64,000 nt of DNA. Origin: Callaeas wilsoni (Eukaryota > Chordata > Aves > Passeriformes > Callaeidae). The first letter of the stretch is position 1; every line of letters starts with the position of its first letter. The position numbers and the translations under genes are program-made. This document shows positions 13,902-26,330 of this stretch, in pieces. The notes under the pieces were generated by a model, which saw only the letters and a list, made by a program, of their open reading frames with translations, was not told the origin of the DNA and did not search any database. The DNA lies in the NCBI GenBank assembly GCA_013398955.1, contig VWPU01001331.1, positions 35,562 through 99,561 on the forward strand, written 5' to 3'.

Positions 13902-14741
13902 CTATTTGGAGAACAGCAAAGGTCTTTCTTCTCCCCACTCTACTCTCCTCTGCTCTCTGTCCCCCAGTGACAGCATAATGACCCAGGGAGGATTTTCTTC
14001 TTTTGTACCGTCCCATGCCATTTCCATTATTAGGACAAAATGCAAGGAGAGCTCACCAAACTGCAGCTGGCAGGGGTATTTGCAGATATCTGGAGCACAG
14101 TATAAGTCTGTGTTCATCCAGCAATAGCTGGTTGAATATTGCATTGCATTTTCAGTGTTTAGGTGTTTGGGTTCTTTTAAATTTATGCCACTCTTACATT
14201 TTCTCCTTGTCCTGTCCTGGTCACCCATCTTCTTCTCTTCCTTGTTCAAGGCCCTCACTTTTCTTTCCATTGAGCCTCTTGTAACTAACGTGGCCGTAAA
14301 TAAAATTACGTTCCTTGCAGCCTGACCCAGACATCTAGCTGAAATAAAATCCAAGCCAGCCTTACCTAAGGGTTTTGTTCTGTGTAAGCTGAGAGATTCT
14401 GTGTAAAGCTGAGAGATCTCTGTTATGAATGGATAGCAGAAAAGTGGCACAACAATAGTTTCAAAGTTTTGAGCTATTGTATCTAGAAGTGAATAAGCTT
14501 TCTGGAGAAAAGACAAGACAATAGTCTTAAGTAGCACAAGGAAAGCTGGCAAGGAACTCAGCCCTGAATCTGAGAAGTGGTTGAAATGCAGCAGTAAGAA
14601 TAGCGGGCCACAAACTTTATACAGACTTTTTTTTCCTCCCTCCAAGTACAAAGGGAGAAAATGGATGATTTTCAGCTCAGACAGAATAGTACCAACAGAA
14701 ACAGCTGCTCCTTCGAGGGCTAGAGGCAGCAAGTTGCACAT
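13902..14741 (-). other. 279-codon open frame of unknown status
   Basis: The longest open frame in the window: ATG at 14741 with G at -3, ending near 13902. The N-terminal half is hydrophobic (Leu/Phe-rich) and the middle is charged (MERKVRALNKEEKKMG region). I recognise no domain. An overlapping minus-strand frame lies at 14677-14973. Composition does not differ from the surrounding DNA and no splice sites or poly(A) context were found. Chance is the first explanation, though 279 codons is long for AT-rich intergenic DNA. Confidence 0.2.
14381..14417. repeat. Short tandem duplication, about 19 bp
   Basis: TGTGTAAGCTGAGAGAT is followed at once by TGTGTAAAGCTGAGAGAT. It lies inside the 279-codon frame on the opposite strand. 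Confidence 0.85.
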
Positions 14742-17700
14742 TTCCTTGGAAAGACAAGAGCAGGAGTGGTTCCTCTGACACCTGCTCTGAACAGAGGAGT
14801 GAGCTGCTTAGGAGGGTCGTTCTGGACCAGCAGAGGTGAGCTCTGAGCTGTGGGTAGTTAAAAGCTAGACAAGAACACAGTCCTGAGACTTCTCTCAGCA
14901 TTACCAAGTAAGTATTGCACCGTAAAAAGGATCGGCTCAAGTCAAAGGGTGATGCCGTGGTCCCCAGGAGCATGGTGTGAGTCTCCAGGCTTGGTGAGTT
15001 TCTGGTAGGAGAAGCTCAGCAAGTAGGCTGGGCCTTGAGTAAGGAACAGGCTAGCTCACATCTTCGGGTGAAAAGATGTATGTGAGATAAGGATTTTGGC
15101 CAGCGGTTATTTCTGTGTGTATATGTGATGGCCACAGTTGTAAATCTGCTGTCTTTTTGTTTTGGAGGGAAATGGTCCAGTGATTCTGGAACAGATCTTG
15201 GTTATTTTAGACATTATAGTGCTTTACTTCAAAAATAGCAGAGCAGAAACTGCTTTCTTCCCTCTTAGTTCATCCAAGACCTTCTAATCTATCTTCAGTC
15301 CTCACTGCCTCACTAAAAGCTCACATGACTTCTGCTTGACCAAATCCTGGAAAATGGTATTATTGCCCTTTTTCTGCCATTAGCAATTGCCTCCTCCTTC
15401 AGCTCCAGCAGCTGTCATTTACCTAAGTCTCTAGTAATTCACATGAAGAATTGTTCTCAGACAGACTTTTCATTGAGGTCTCACCAAGTTTTGTGTCAGC
15501 CCCTTTTGCTCCTCTCTCACAGACAGGTGTTCTCCTGACAGACATTAAAAATACTTCCATCACACCTGCCTGCACGCTGCCGTGGCTAATAACGCTAGGA
15601 AGGAGTGAGTCACAGTGTCACCACAAAGCAGGTGACATACAAACTCCTTCTAAGCAGTACGTGGTCGTTGTCTGAAGGAATAAAACAAACAAACCAAGCA
15701 AAACAAACAACCCCTCCACCCCTTCTTTTTGTACAATCTAACAATTGATTAATGTCTTGGCACAAACAACATTTGGCGTTTCCTCTGTTTTCACTGAACT
15801 AAATAAAAAAATGCACTGAGAGCAATGGTTTTAAATCAGGCTCTTACGGAAGACACCTCTTTACTCAGTGCAGAACTGGGAATATTTCTCCCCAAAACAT
15901 ATAAAACTTTAAATAAAATCTCATGTAACAAAACAGCGATTTTAACTCTGAATTGTTTTCCAATATCTGGCTATAGAGACATATAGTCACTGGTGTTGCA
16001 TTCTTAAATTGAAGTTTAAAAAGATAGATAAAAAAGTAATATCTAAATGGATATCAGTGGAAAATGGGATTATTTAAGGAGACTCATCTCCTAGGTGGAT
16101 AAAAATAAGATATTCAGGTAATTTTCAAAATGCAAAGCTATCTTATACAATGGAGACAGCTAAAAAGTACCATTTGCTAGCCTGCAGAGAATGATTTGTA
16201 GTCATCAGGATCCTGCAGGTAATTGAGGATATCTGCATCAGCATATTCTACGTTACTGCAAGAATATTATTGTAATGAAGCGGCGCGAATGTATGACTGT
16301 AATTGCCCTCTAGTGCACAGCGCTGGAACTGATCCCAGCTGTGGCATAGGACTGCAGTGCGCACGAAGGGAAAAAGATCGTGAAAATAGCCTGAAATGGG
16401 GGGAGACAAAACCAAACCCTAGCAGTGTCAGGAAGCTCTGAGTAGCCATGGATGTGATAAGGGAGGGAATCCAGCCAGAGTGCACCAAAACCGTCCTGTC
16501 GTCTGAACCAACACACAGTAAGTGGGGATGACTGGCTTCAAAACCTCAGGGCTCCTCCAAACCCAAATGCTAACACAGACGTGGCCATTAGGAGCCTAGA
16601 TAACCATGGGCCTCTTGTTCTGCATCACTTCTAGTTGTTTGCGCAGGGTCACATTTCATGGGAGGTTCAGGGTGCGGTTCCATAGCGCTTTAGTAAAATC
16701 TGATGTTTCTGTTAGTGCTGTTTCTTTCCTCAGATGGGTGAGAGAATGAGTCCTGTATTCCACATGCAAATCACAAGCAAAATCCTCTCTGTGCTAGTAA
16801 GCAAACCTTGAATGAAAGTTCACAAGGGAGTTCATTCCACCAGACTCCGTGCTGGATATTTTCTTTGTGTTACTTCTCACTACGTAAAATTTAATGACAT
16901 AGCAGAGTGCAATATCTTGACTCTTTATGTGAATGAATTATTTGACAACTTGTCTAGTTCACATACATGTCTCATTAGCAGTTTGTTCACAGATAGGAGC
17001 CCTCTGTTGATCCTGTTACTGTGTCTAGTGTTCTAGTTAATGTGCTTCACTGCACTTCCGTATAACAACCTGGGTTCAAATTGTTGAATATTGTTAAGGT
17101 CTTTACAGTATAGGATGAAGTCTGGAATCTTTCAAGTCAGTGGTAAAATTCTGGCAGACTTTCACAGAATTTTGGCCATATCAATTTCTGCATACGGCAC
17201 CCCTTCACTATTTGTCCTAGTCTAAGACCTCATCAAAGTTTTAAACCTGCCAAAGCTGTGTCTGAGATTTGCATTCTTATTATTAAGATTTACATATTTT
17301 GCAGTCATCAACTTAAAAGAAAGAAGTCAATTTCTGCAGATAATTTTCCTGTTTTTCTCATTGTCCTTCCTTTCAGAAATAAAAAATACATTTCCAATGC
17401 TGTAGACTCTTTCCACAATAGCGTATAAGAAATGGCCTTTGTGACCAGACATTTGCAGCAAAACTGTGTTGCTACGTTTAAATTGCCAAGATTCAGTAGC
17501 CAGCAAGTTAATAGAGTTCTATTATAGTTGTGATACATGAATTCCACATTGTTATGGTAATGACATTTTTCTTTCTTCCCTTTGAAGTAGCAGAGTAAAT
17601 ACAAAGAATATCACATCGGTGTTGGAGTGGTGACTCCTTTGCCTTCACTCTGCATAACTGTGCAGAAATCAGAATTGCATATGAAAAAATTAAAATGTCA

Positions 17701-20700
17701 TACAGCTCATTCAGCTCATATTTGCTAACTTAACAAAGGTCAAAGCTAAAACCAAAGCATATGTAAGCATTAACTTCAAAATAAGTGAAGGGAAGTATAA
17801 ATAGTACTTTACCTGGCCATCAGCCATGACATCCAGGAAGCTGGTCTTCTAATTCAAGGATGACCTTGGGGCAGGATCCAGATCAGCACAACTGTGCTCT
17901 GAAAGCATCATGGTGGTTTACAGAGGTAGTAAAAATATAATGTTGTTTCTTCATATAGTCATCATAAAATATTACAGCTGACCAGATGGTGGAGCAATTA
18001 CATTTCCATAGTTCTAAATGGCTATTTAGCTTATCCACTCATGAAATGTTAATTAAAATTGGAAAAGATATAATTTACCTTCAAAGGGAAGCCATAACTT
18101 TAGAGGACATGCTTAAACAAAGACTCAAAAATGTTATTAAACCAGAGATCCATTTCCTTCACCTCCCCACATAAACTAATAATCAACAAACAAAAAAGGC
18201 TTTGACAATAGGGCAGTGACATAAACAGATGAAAGGTAGGAAACTCAGGGAGCCGAGCTGTGCTGAGACCACGTGTGCAACACATCAGTTGTTTGCTGCA
18301 CGGGATCTGAACCCCTCCAGCTGTGTGGGTGAACACTTGCTGCACTGAGGATCCCTCACACACACACAGAAAGATGAGCTGCGGTGTAGAAGCAACCCCC
18401 TCCTCCAGACCCAGAGAGCACTGACACAGCACCCTGTGCGTCAGATCACGTTTGTCTTAATTCAGCTGCAACACAGACAGTTTGTGGGTACAGCTTTATG
18501 CAATAGCTAATCAATGTGCTGTTAAATTCTATTACAAGCTAGGGTTTAATTTAGCCAAGCAGATATACCATTCAAAATCCTTGTGTATTAGTGTACTGAT
18601 ATATTCCTATTTTGTTATAAAGTGAATTTTGTGTCATTGCCTTGATACAGGTACACTAGAGCTAACTCATTAACAAACAAATTTAGAGCTGAAGTGAATA
18701 AGGCAGGGAAGGTTTTAAGGAAGAAGCAATATCTTTTATTGGACAATCCAAGTTTTATGGAAAACAAACAGCAAATACTTCTTTACTACTAAAACAGACA
18801 AGAGCAGAGAAGAGTTTAATGTAGCTTAATGCATTTTCTTTAAATATCTCTCTTCAGTTAATTCAGCTTTCCTGAGTGTCTCTGCATAGGCTAACCCAAG
18901 GCTTCTGGAGACAGAACAAAGTTTCCATGCAGCCCCCAGATGAAGGTATTTGAGTCTCGGCCCTTCTGCAGTATCACTGCTTTGAAGGGGCGAGGCACAG
19001 GTTCCCCACCATCTCCATCCCACAGGCACGGTGTCCCTGTGGTTCCAGAGGGTAAGGAGGATGTACATGCTCGCTGCTGTAGCCTGGGCTGTGCCCTCTG
19101 TCCCTTTCCCCTCTCCTGGTGAATCATGATCCTATTTCTGCTGAAGAGCTGCAACTGCCCTAAGTTTGTTTGGGCTTCTCTCTGCCCATGGACCAGGAAA
19201 GCACAGCCTGCTTTTATTGTCCACTAGGTTAAAAATACCCAAAACCTGAACAAGAAAATGGAAAGAAAAAGAAATGAGGAAGGGAGACATATGTCCCACC
19301 CACCTTACAATGACTTCAGGCACCAGAAGAGCTCTGTAGTTAACATGACCTTGGTAACCTGGGTTTGTTGAGACAAAGCAGACTTCAATAATTGGAGTTT
19401 GAGATGTCATTTGAAAACAATTAACATACTAAATGATTTTATATTTTACCTAGGGGGCTTGTTCAATGCACGTTGTTGATGATTTCTATTCATTTGATTT
19501 GTCAGTTATTTTTAAGTCTTCCTCCTGTTAAATGTAAAATATTTGTGAGAGCTACAGAAGGGACCCAGACACACTCCACTCTAACTGTAACATTGATGTT
19601 TAGGAGGAATCATTCGAGTTTGTAATTCACACTTTTTCTTCTTCAAAGGATTTCTGAAGTGTCTTGAAGTACCCTACGACAGCACTTTAAAATATATGAA
19701 ATTATATGTTAGAAATAATATTCCTATCCATTATGGAATATCTAAAACTTAAATTCTCTCTTATAAAGACCACCCTTTAAGTCTTATTCCCTCTTTCCAA
19801 TGGGAAGCTCACAACTTTGTGCCTGCCCTTGCTCCAGACCCTCGGGCTCTGCTGCACCATCACTCTCACTCATGGAGCAGCCTTCTTGTGCCTGGCTGGA
19901 GGGGAGATGGCAGTATGGCTTTCCAAGTCCAGTGAGCAAGAACACTGCTCTTTCAGAGGACAGGCAAGATACTTGACTCCCTGAGATATCTCCAGGGCAG
20001 TCATTCTAAGAAAATAAAATGGCAAAGGATCAGGTAAGGCAACTTGGTATTTTCCTCGCTGTGGCAATTTCTGAATGCAAATCCAGAGGAAGAGCTCCTC
20101 TTCACAGTTCCTGGCTCCTCAGCTAGAACCTCATTAAGGTTATTTCCTGATGATTCCTTGGACTTTCTTTGTCATTTCCTGGCTCCTGCATCCCTTCCTT
20201 TTAATGCTGTGGCTGTTCTATAAAAATATCTCAGGTAGTTTAAACTCTACTGTGAATGGCACTACAAGCATGTAGCAGACCAAACACTCACATTCATATC
20301 CAAAGTCCTGGATAGTCTTGTGTAGCCTGTCCTTAATCTGTTTTTACCTCCATGGCTTCACTCCCTCACTCCCGAAAGCTAGCACATAATGTAGATATGA
20401 AGAACTGAACTTCTTAAAAGCATTAGAAGGCACATACTTCCAATGAAAGATAAGGGAGAAAACTAGAACTAGCTGGTGCCTCTTTTTTTGAGCCCTGTCT
20501 GTAATAATCTATTAAAGGAAAAGATAGTCTGAGCTCCAAGAGCAATGCCAGCTCAAGCCTTGACACCAAGGACAAGTGATTGGTTTCTATTTTTAATACT
20601 TTGTTTATAGTGAGAAACAAGTGTATTTGGTCTAGCTGTTTATTAGAGAAAATGCCTCTTTAAGTGGGAGCTATACAAAACATACTAGTACTCAAAAGTC

Positions 20701-21220
20701 CCAAATTTAGGAGAACTATAGTTAGCATTGGACAGAAATGCTTAAGTGACACAAATTGCAGGTATCGGCCCTCACTTTTCTTCATCCAAGTTGCTTCACA
20801 GTGAATTACTTCAGGAATACTTTGATAGACATTTTTTGTTCAGCAGTTTTGCTCTTGTTTGGCATTTAGTGAAGTAGGGTATCCACATGACTGTGTGTGC
20901 TTTGAAGAGAACAACTGAAACCACTGTATCAAGAGAGTCTGTGGGTATGACCTTTAGCAATATGTTAACAGTTCCACTTGCAGACTATTTGCAGGGATCA
21001 GTTTTCCTTTCCTTCACTTCAAAGCTGGGTGCTGAATAATATGACTCTTCAATTCTTCTGGCTGGTTTTTCTGTTCGCTGGAGCTTGACTCATTTCCTGT
21101 ATTTGAATAAGATAGTAAAAGTGGATATAAAATATTCTTTTGCAATTGTAATCAGAATAGCTCTCAGTGCTGATATTAATAGTGAATTCTAAGACTCTGC
21201 CTGATAGCAGCTGAGTTTAT
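14742..21220. other. Gene-poor intergenic DNA
   Basis: Mostly featureless. It includes the candidate element at 16180-16330 and a few short G+C-richer patches (for example around 18950-19100). No gene is recognised. Confidence 0.65.
16180..16330. promoter_or_regulatory. Candidate regulatory element with homeodomain words and a CTCF-like core
   Basis: It contains GGTAATTGAGG (16218-16228), TGTAATGAAGCGGCGCGAAT and TGTAATTGCC (16299-16308). This ends in GCCCTCTAGTGC (16305-16316), close to the reverse complement of the CTCF core CCACNAGAGGGC. Homeodomain-type TAATTG words and retained CpGs suggest regulatory DNA. Single-motif evidence is weak. Confidence 0.25.
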
Positions 21221-21330
21221 GGTTTCATGGGCTAGATTCTGCTCTCATTTATTTAGTTGTAAACTCAGAGTAACTCCCAGAACTCAAAAGAGTGAATTTC
21301 TGCAAAGATACCAGAGGTCTGCCTCTTGCT
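21221..21330 (+). mobile_element. Ancient sauropsid repeat fragment (CR1/L3-related 3' sequence)
   Basis: The words GATTCTGCTCTCATTTA (21235-21251) and GTAAACTCAGAGTAACTCC (21259-21277) match a widespread old repeat of turtles, crocodiles and birds that reads roughly 'gattctgatctcattta ... gtgtaaatcaggagtaactcc'. Recognition is by eye only. It could be a non-LTR 3' end or a SINE derived from one. Confidence 0.45.
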
Positions 21331-24300
21331 GTGTTTCTTCTGTGGTGGGAGGGGTGACATCATCAATCTGGATACATGAATCGGTGCTTAGATGAATCAG
21401 GCATTCTCTAAACTGAAACTCCTGCCTTTTGGATTCATTTATATAAAGAGATCCATTACTTGACTGCTCTCCTGACTCAGGTAGACCTTATTTAAACTCT
21501 ATCACCTCTTTCAGCTTTTAGCTGTCATTTTTTCCACTGCAGTCTATACAATGTTCTCCAAAACACAGAAGCATGAAAACTTGCAGAATTCAAGACAGAG
21601 ATAAGAAAACAACAGGACGAAATAAGCATCTTTTATCAGTGTGGCATGTGGCTCTTAGTACTTTTAAGGAGAGGCTGTTGAGCAAGAGGTCTTTTGGAAT
21701 GCAGTTTGTCTGTTAATTCTTGATTTTGCCAGCTGCTCTGTTGCTTCAGAGTTTGCAGAAGTGCATTCATATCAATGTGTGTGTGTGTTTGAAGCAGTGT
21801 GGGAGTATCTCACACTGAATCATGTTTTGCTGGTTAGACTTCAGGGGCTGAACTGCAGAGCATAATTGAAATTTGTCTCTTTTGTTAATTCCAATCAGAA
21901 GTGGTTTTTTGGCACACCTGCCCTAAGCATACAGGAAAAAAACATCAAACTAATAACACATTGGAATTTCATTATCATCCCGTGCCAGTTGTTTCCTCTC
22001 TTGATACCATGATCTATCATGGCATCTTCAGCTTAAAGAAGGAAGAGAAAACACAAGCCTGTCTCTACTCAGACCAAGGCAAGTAGAAGGAGAGCAATCT
22101 CTGCCTGAAGGCTGGGCCAACCACTGCAGTGCACATTTGTAGTTACTCTTTGGTCTCAGAGAAGTTGGGCGTTAAATATGGGGCTTCATATTTCTACATC
22201 ATTGCCCCAGTTCTGCAACAACTCAGATACCTTCGGTGTCTCTTTTGTGGGCTAAAGAATGTGAGTTACACTGGTGCTCTGCTTTCTAGTTTTCTAGTAT
22301 GAATGTTTCCCGTGTTTCAAAGATTGCCACTTCACATTATAAACCGACCTTCTAGGAGAGACAGGGATGAAGAAAACTCTCAAATTAAACAAGTTACTAG
22401 AAATCTTATTACTAGATTCATTAAAACTGACACTTAAGTAACTTTCCTTATCTCAGTATCTTACCCAGACATATTTTAAGAATATAATTTGTCTTTTTAA
22501 AGTTCCTAGGGATGCAAGAACATTCTGCAAGCTCCTGTTTGGTCTCAGTGGTCTGAAGGAACTACAGGAATTACGGTTTAGATGCAGTTCAGCCTTCTTC
22601 TGTACTCCTGGGCATTGCAAATGAGCAGATTTGAAGCATGGTTACAGTCTGTTTACTCAAGCTCACTTTGGAAGCAATGCCATGCAAAGTCTGCATGTGT
22701 TTAACCTGGTGCTGTGACCAGATCCAAATCATATCAGTCCTGTGCTTAGACCAACAGGACAGACACAGTAATTTAGACACAGGTCTCACGTCCAGGGTTT
22801 TGCACATCCTACCCCTGGTGTCTGCATGCCCAGTGTATTTTGGAAACCTACATGAGGGAATAAGTTTTAGGGAAAATGGAAAAATATTCTGATTATATGG
22901 GCCAGGATTTACAAAGGTTACCTTTGATTAAGTTTCAGGCCAGACACAGATGTCAAATCATAGGAAAGATATTTATGGGACTCAGATTCACAGAGGCTCC
23001 TACAAGGTGCCAGAGAGATGATGCTTTCTGTGTACTCAGTAGACCAGTTACATGCCACAGTCCACTGACACCTTCTGAGAGAAAGGAGAGGAAAGGCAAT
23101 TTGGTGTTGAGGTCCTGTTGGAGAGTCCACAAAGGTCAGGGAAGTTCAAGGTTGTCTGTTGACACACTTCAGTCAGTGTGGATGACATACGAACTTCATG
23201 CCAACTCAGTTTCTCAGCTGGATATCTGGCTCCTGGGCCTTCTAGATGATCCTGAGAGCACTTTTGGCAAGAGCAATGCCAATGTGACTGCCTCAAATCC
23301 TTAGCCCAATGCTAGGCCCACTGCCTGCTCTTGTGGCCCTAACAGCCACCATTCATCTGGCTGAGGGCCCTGCTCCTTTTTGGGAGGAATTCTGCCTGGA
23401 ACAATGAGTATGCACGACACATGCCAAATAATAATGAACTACTTGATTACCTAAATGGAACTGTGGGAAGTAGGGCTGATGGACCTAGCTGAGTGCCAGA
23501 TCATTATTAAAGCTGAGTTTAAAAATGACACCATTTCTGTGTGTCATCTCTTGGCAGACTGCCTGTTCGGACGGCCCTTGCAAGGGATCTCACTGGGGGC
23601 CGCCGTAGATTGGAGAGCTGTCAATTTGTGTGAGGAGGTCTACAAGGCAGAACTGTTTTATTAATGGAGTGTTTGGCTCTTTTGGAGGCTGTGGGAGAAC
23701 AAGGAGGCTTCGCCAGTGCTCTTCTCACCTTGCATGAGACGGGGCAATTGGAATTGGTCCAGTGCCTGCAGGAGCTTGTAATCATGGCAGAGAACAGTTA
23801 ATGGGATGCTTTGCAGTATGTCTTGAGGGAATGGGGAACTTCTTGTCCATAAAAGAAAATACTATTGTGTGGTTTTTGGATGTCATATATGGACATCAAA
23901 TAAAACTTAATTCAGGAAAAATTTGCATGCTAAAATAAGTTTGGCACAAATGCACCGATGGACATCATCTTACATGGAGTAAATCAGGTGCAGCCATTTT
24001 TGAACGATGTTTGTCTCCTTTGGTCTTGACTGTGAATGCAGTTATATTTCCAAATATGTACTTGCTGATGTTTTCATTTCTTCAGTGCTGATGACATAAA
24101 AGATCTTTGCACTGGGTATGCTGTTTGCTGAGGAAAATTCCACTTGAACTCCAGAGGAATCTGAAGAATTCTGACAGAAAGTTTGAGGGGGCAGGATTTT
24201 ACTTTGCACTCTCTCTTGACTTCGGTCTGCTCCCTTTGAAAACAGCCATAAAGCTAACATTGATTTGAATGGATGTGTAAGTAAATGGATCCTGATTGTA

Positions 24301-25199
24301 TTGGGAAGCCCTGCCCTTAAAATTCTGAGTTATCACAACTACTGATTTTATTTCTACTCTTACATTAAAATTCAAAAAGAAAGACTTGCCTTCTTAGATT
24401 CTCATTATTATGAATTAAACTCATTTATTATAATATTTTTTAATGAGCGGTGTTGCTTCCCTTAGATTTGTAAAGACTGGAGAAAGGAATGCTTTCAAGA
24501 GATTGCACCCAGCAAAAAGAAAGGAAACACTGTGCTAGTGTTGAAATAACTTTTTAAAACATTTTGGAACAGATCTTGATAGTTAATTTTATGTGCATTT
24601 TAAGAAGCAGTACAGAAATAGATGCAACATTAGCTTAACATAGAAATTTGAATTAAATGTTTAAATTATATAAATAAATAATTTTTACCCAACAAAATTT
24701 TTCTGCCTGAAACTTCATCTGTTGGATAAGTTAAAAAATTTTTGTCATCTGTTTAAATCTCATTTTGGAATTTCTTGAAAAATAGAAAATTATGTTCCTA
24801 ATAGTTGTAATATCTGGGAGATATTTTGTTTAGCATTGCAGAATGAAAGAGATGTTATATTTGCAGAGCTGTACTCTAACAGGTTTTGTTATAACGTGGT
24901 CGAATACAAGGTATTTTCACCCTCTGGAAGAAGGAATGTTGCTCTTGTTTTTAAGGAAGGGACATGCATTTTGTAGAAAAGGGTTGATATAATTGGAGCT
25001 AAAATAATTGAGCTCTCAAGTGAGGGAGTTCACAGCTGGGAAGTTTTTGGATGGATCGATGGGGAAAAACTAAGTAGAAGGCGGAGCCCTAATGTTAAGC
25101 ATTAGTGACATTGCTACTGAAAGAAGAGAGGGTTTTTGTCTATTTGCCCTTGAAAAAGAGCCTGAAGTTGAAAAGAGTTACAAGAAAAAAATCTGTGAA
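21331..25199. other. Intergenic DNA with a possible coding fossil
   Basis: It holds the CARD-like trace at 23529-23851. Frames at 22876-23304 and 23455-23664 lie nearby but have no recognisable domain. The stretch near 22895-23015 has the texture of an old diverged repeat, not assigned. Confidence 0.6.
23529..23851 (+). pseudogene. Possible degenerate coding remnant with a CARD-like helix pattern
   Basis: In the frame of position 23664, a nearly open run is broken by stops at 23631 (TGA), 23799 (TAA) and near 23849. After a Met at 23664 it reads MECLALLEAVGEQGGFASAL and then LTLHETGQLELVQCLQELV. The spacing LLxxVxxxGxxASALLxxLxETGxxELVQxL resembles the last helices of CARD domains, such as MDA5 CARD2 with its SAFL...TG..ELVQEL pattern. 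Local G+C is higher than in the flanks. No intact gene, splice structure or parent is identified, and chance similarity in a leucine-rich frame is quite possible. Confidence 0.25.
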
Positions 25200-25600
25200 A
25201 TCTGTCTACATGAAGAAAGTCTGTCTACTGTAAGAGTGTAAAGAGGTACCATCTTTTCCAGTTTACCAGAAGGAGATGAAGACGAGGCATGACTATGATC
25301 TGTAATTTCTACAGAGAAATGATTTCTGATAGCCCAGGGCTCTTGAACTTTGCAGACCAAGACACAAGTAGGTGGGATATATTCAGACTAAAAATAAGAT
25401 GGTTTTACAATAATGCTAATTAACTTTCAGAACAACTTGCCAAGAGATAGAGTAGATTTTCTGTAATGTGAAATCTCTATACAAGAGATTCTCTAAGACA
25501 ATCCACAGGAATTACCAGCTGGAAACCTCTGTCCAATATCACACAAGGCATGGATTAAGATAGTCCCTTCTGGCTGTAAATCTGTGCATATATATTTTAG
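25200..25600 (+). mobile_element. CR1-type LINE, 5'-truncated 3' end, old and diverged
   Basis: The order of words follows the 3' part of sauropsid CR1 elements as I know them: a CTGATAGCCCAGGGCTCTT-like segment (25326-25345), then TTCAGACTAAAAATAAG (25383-25399), then GAACAACTTGCCAAGAGAT (25430-25448), and the terminal GATAGTCCCTTCTGGC block (25559-25574). The orientation is plus, with the 3' end near 25590. There is no reverse-transcriptase frame, as expected for a short 5'-truncated copy. Divergence is high, so insertion is ancient. Confidence 0.82.
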
Positions 25601-26089
25601 ATAGAGATGACCAAAAAAAAGAGGAGGATAGAAAGACGCCGAAGTTGACAGTAAAATTATCTGATTACTGCAGATATCATGCTTTAATATTCAGTCTTCG
25701 ATTATATTCTTTCAGGACTGATCTTTAAAGGGCTCAGGCCTTTAAAATTAAATGAAATCAAAAGATAATGTAGCTGAAGGGATCTGCCATAAGATGGGTT
25801 TTGTACATAAGGCACAGCCACAAGGGCTGGGGCTGGGGAGGGAAAGTGGAGAATATGTGAATTAAGATCAGGCAGCCAATCTGCTTATCTTTGCTGTTTT
25901 TTTTTTAAAATCTATAGATTCCAAAGAGAATGGATTATATTTATATAGACATATAGAAAGAGGCTTTTGCTCTGAACAGCTCCTAATGCAGGTGAAAACC
26001 ATGTATCGATTACTTAAAGAAAGTTAAAATAAAAGCAATTTTTCCCCCATTTCCACACATTGCAGCTTTTGGCCTATCCACTCATAGCT

Positions 26090-26330
26090 AAAAAAGCATT
26101 CTTTCCTGATAATCAAGCTTCAGCTGTCTGAATTTCAGGCCGAGCCTCTCATCTTGAGCTTTGCTGAAGAGCTTCTTTAATTAACCATTATACCACAGAT
26201 GTTATTGATTTTTTTTATTTTTTTTCAAATCTGGTTGAAACATCATTGTGCTGGATCGTCGCCAAGACGAAGGCCTGAATTTTTTGTGCACTGCTTTTAC
26301 TCCTTCTGCATACCTTATTAGTCTCCACGT
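26090..26330. promoter_or_regulatory. Candidate conserved non-coding element
   Basis: It contains CTTCAGCTGTCTGAATT (E-box CAGCTG), TTTAATTAACCATTA (a TAATTAA homeodomain word) and the CpG-bearing GGATCGTCGCCAAGACGAAG at 26253-26272. No repeat or frame explains it. Called on texture. Confidence 0.22.

Noticed and set aside
17065..17090. GGTTCAAAT word resembling a tRNA B box
   Set aside because: No A box, cloverleaf or terminator at suitable spacing.
22876..23304. 142-codon plus-strand frame
   Set aside because: No domain, no coding-like codon pattern, and part of it resembles a decayed repeat.
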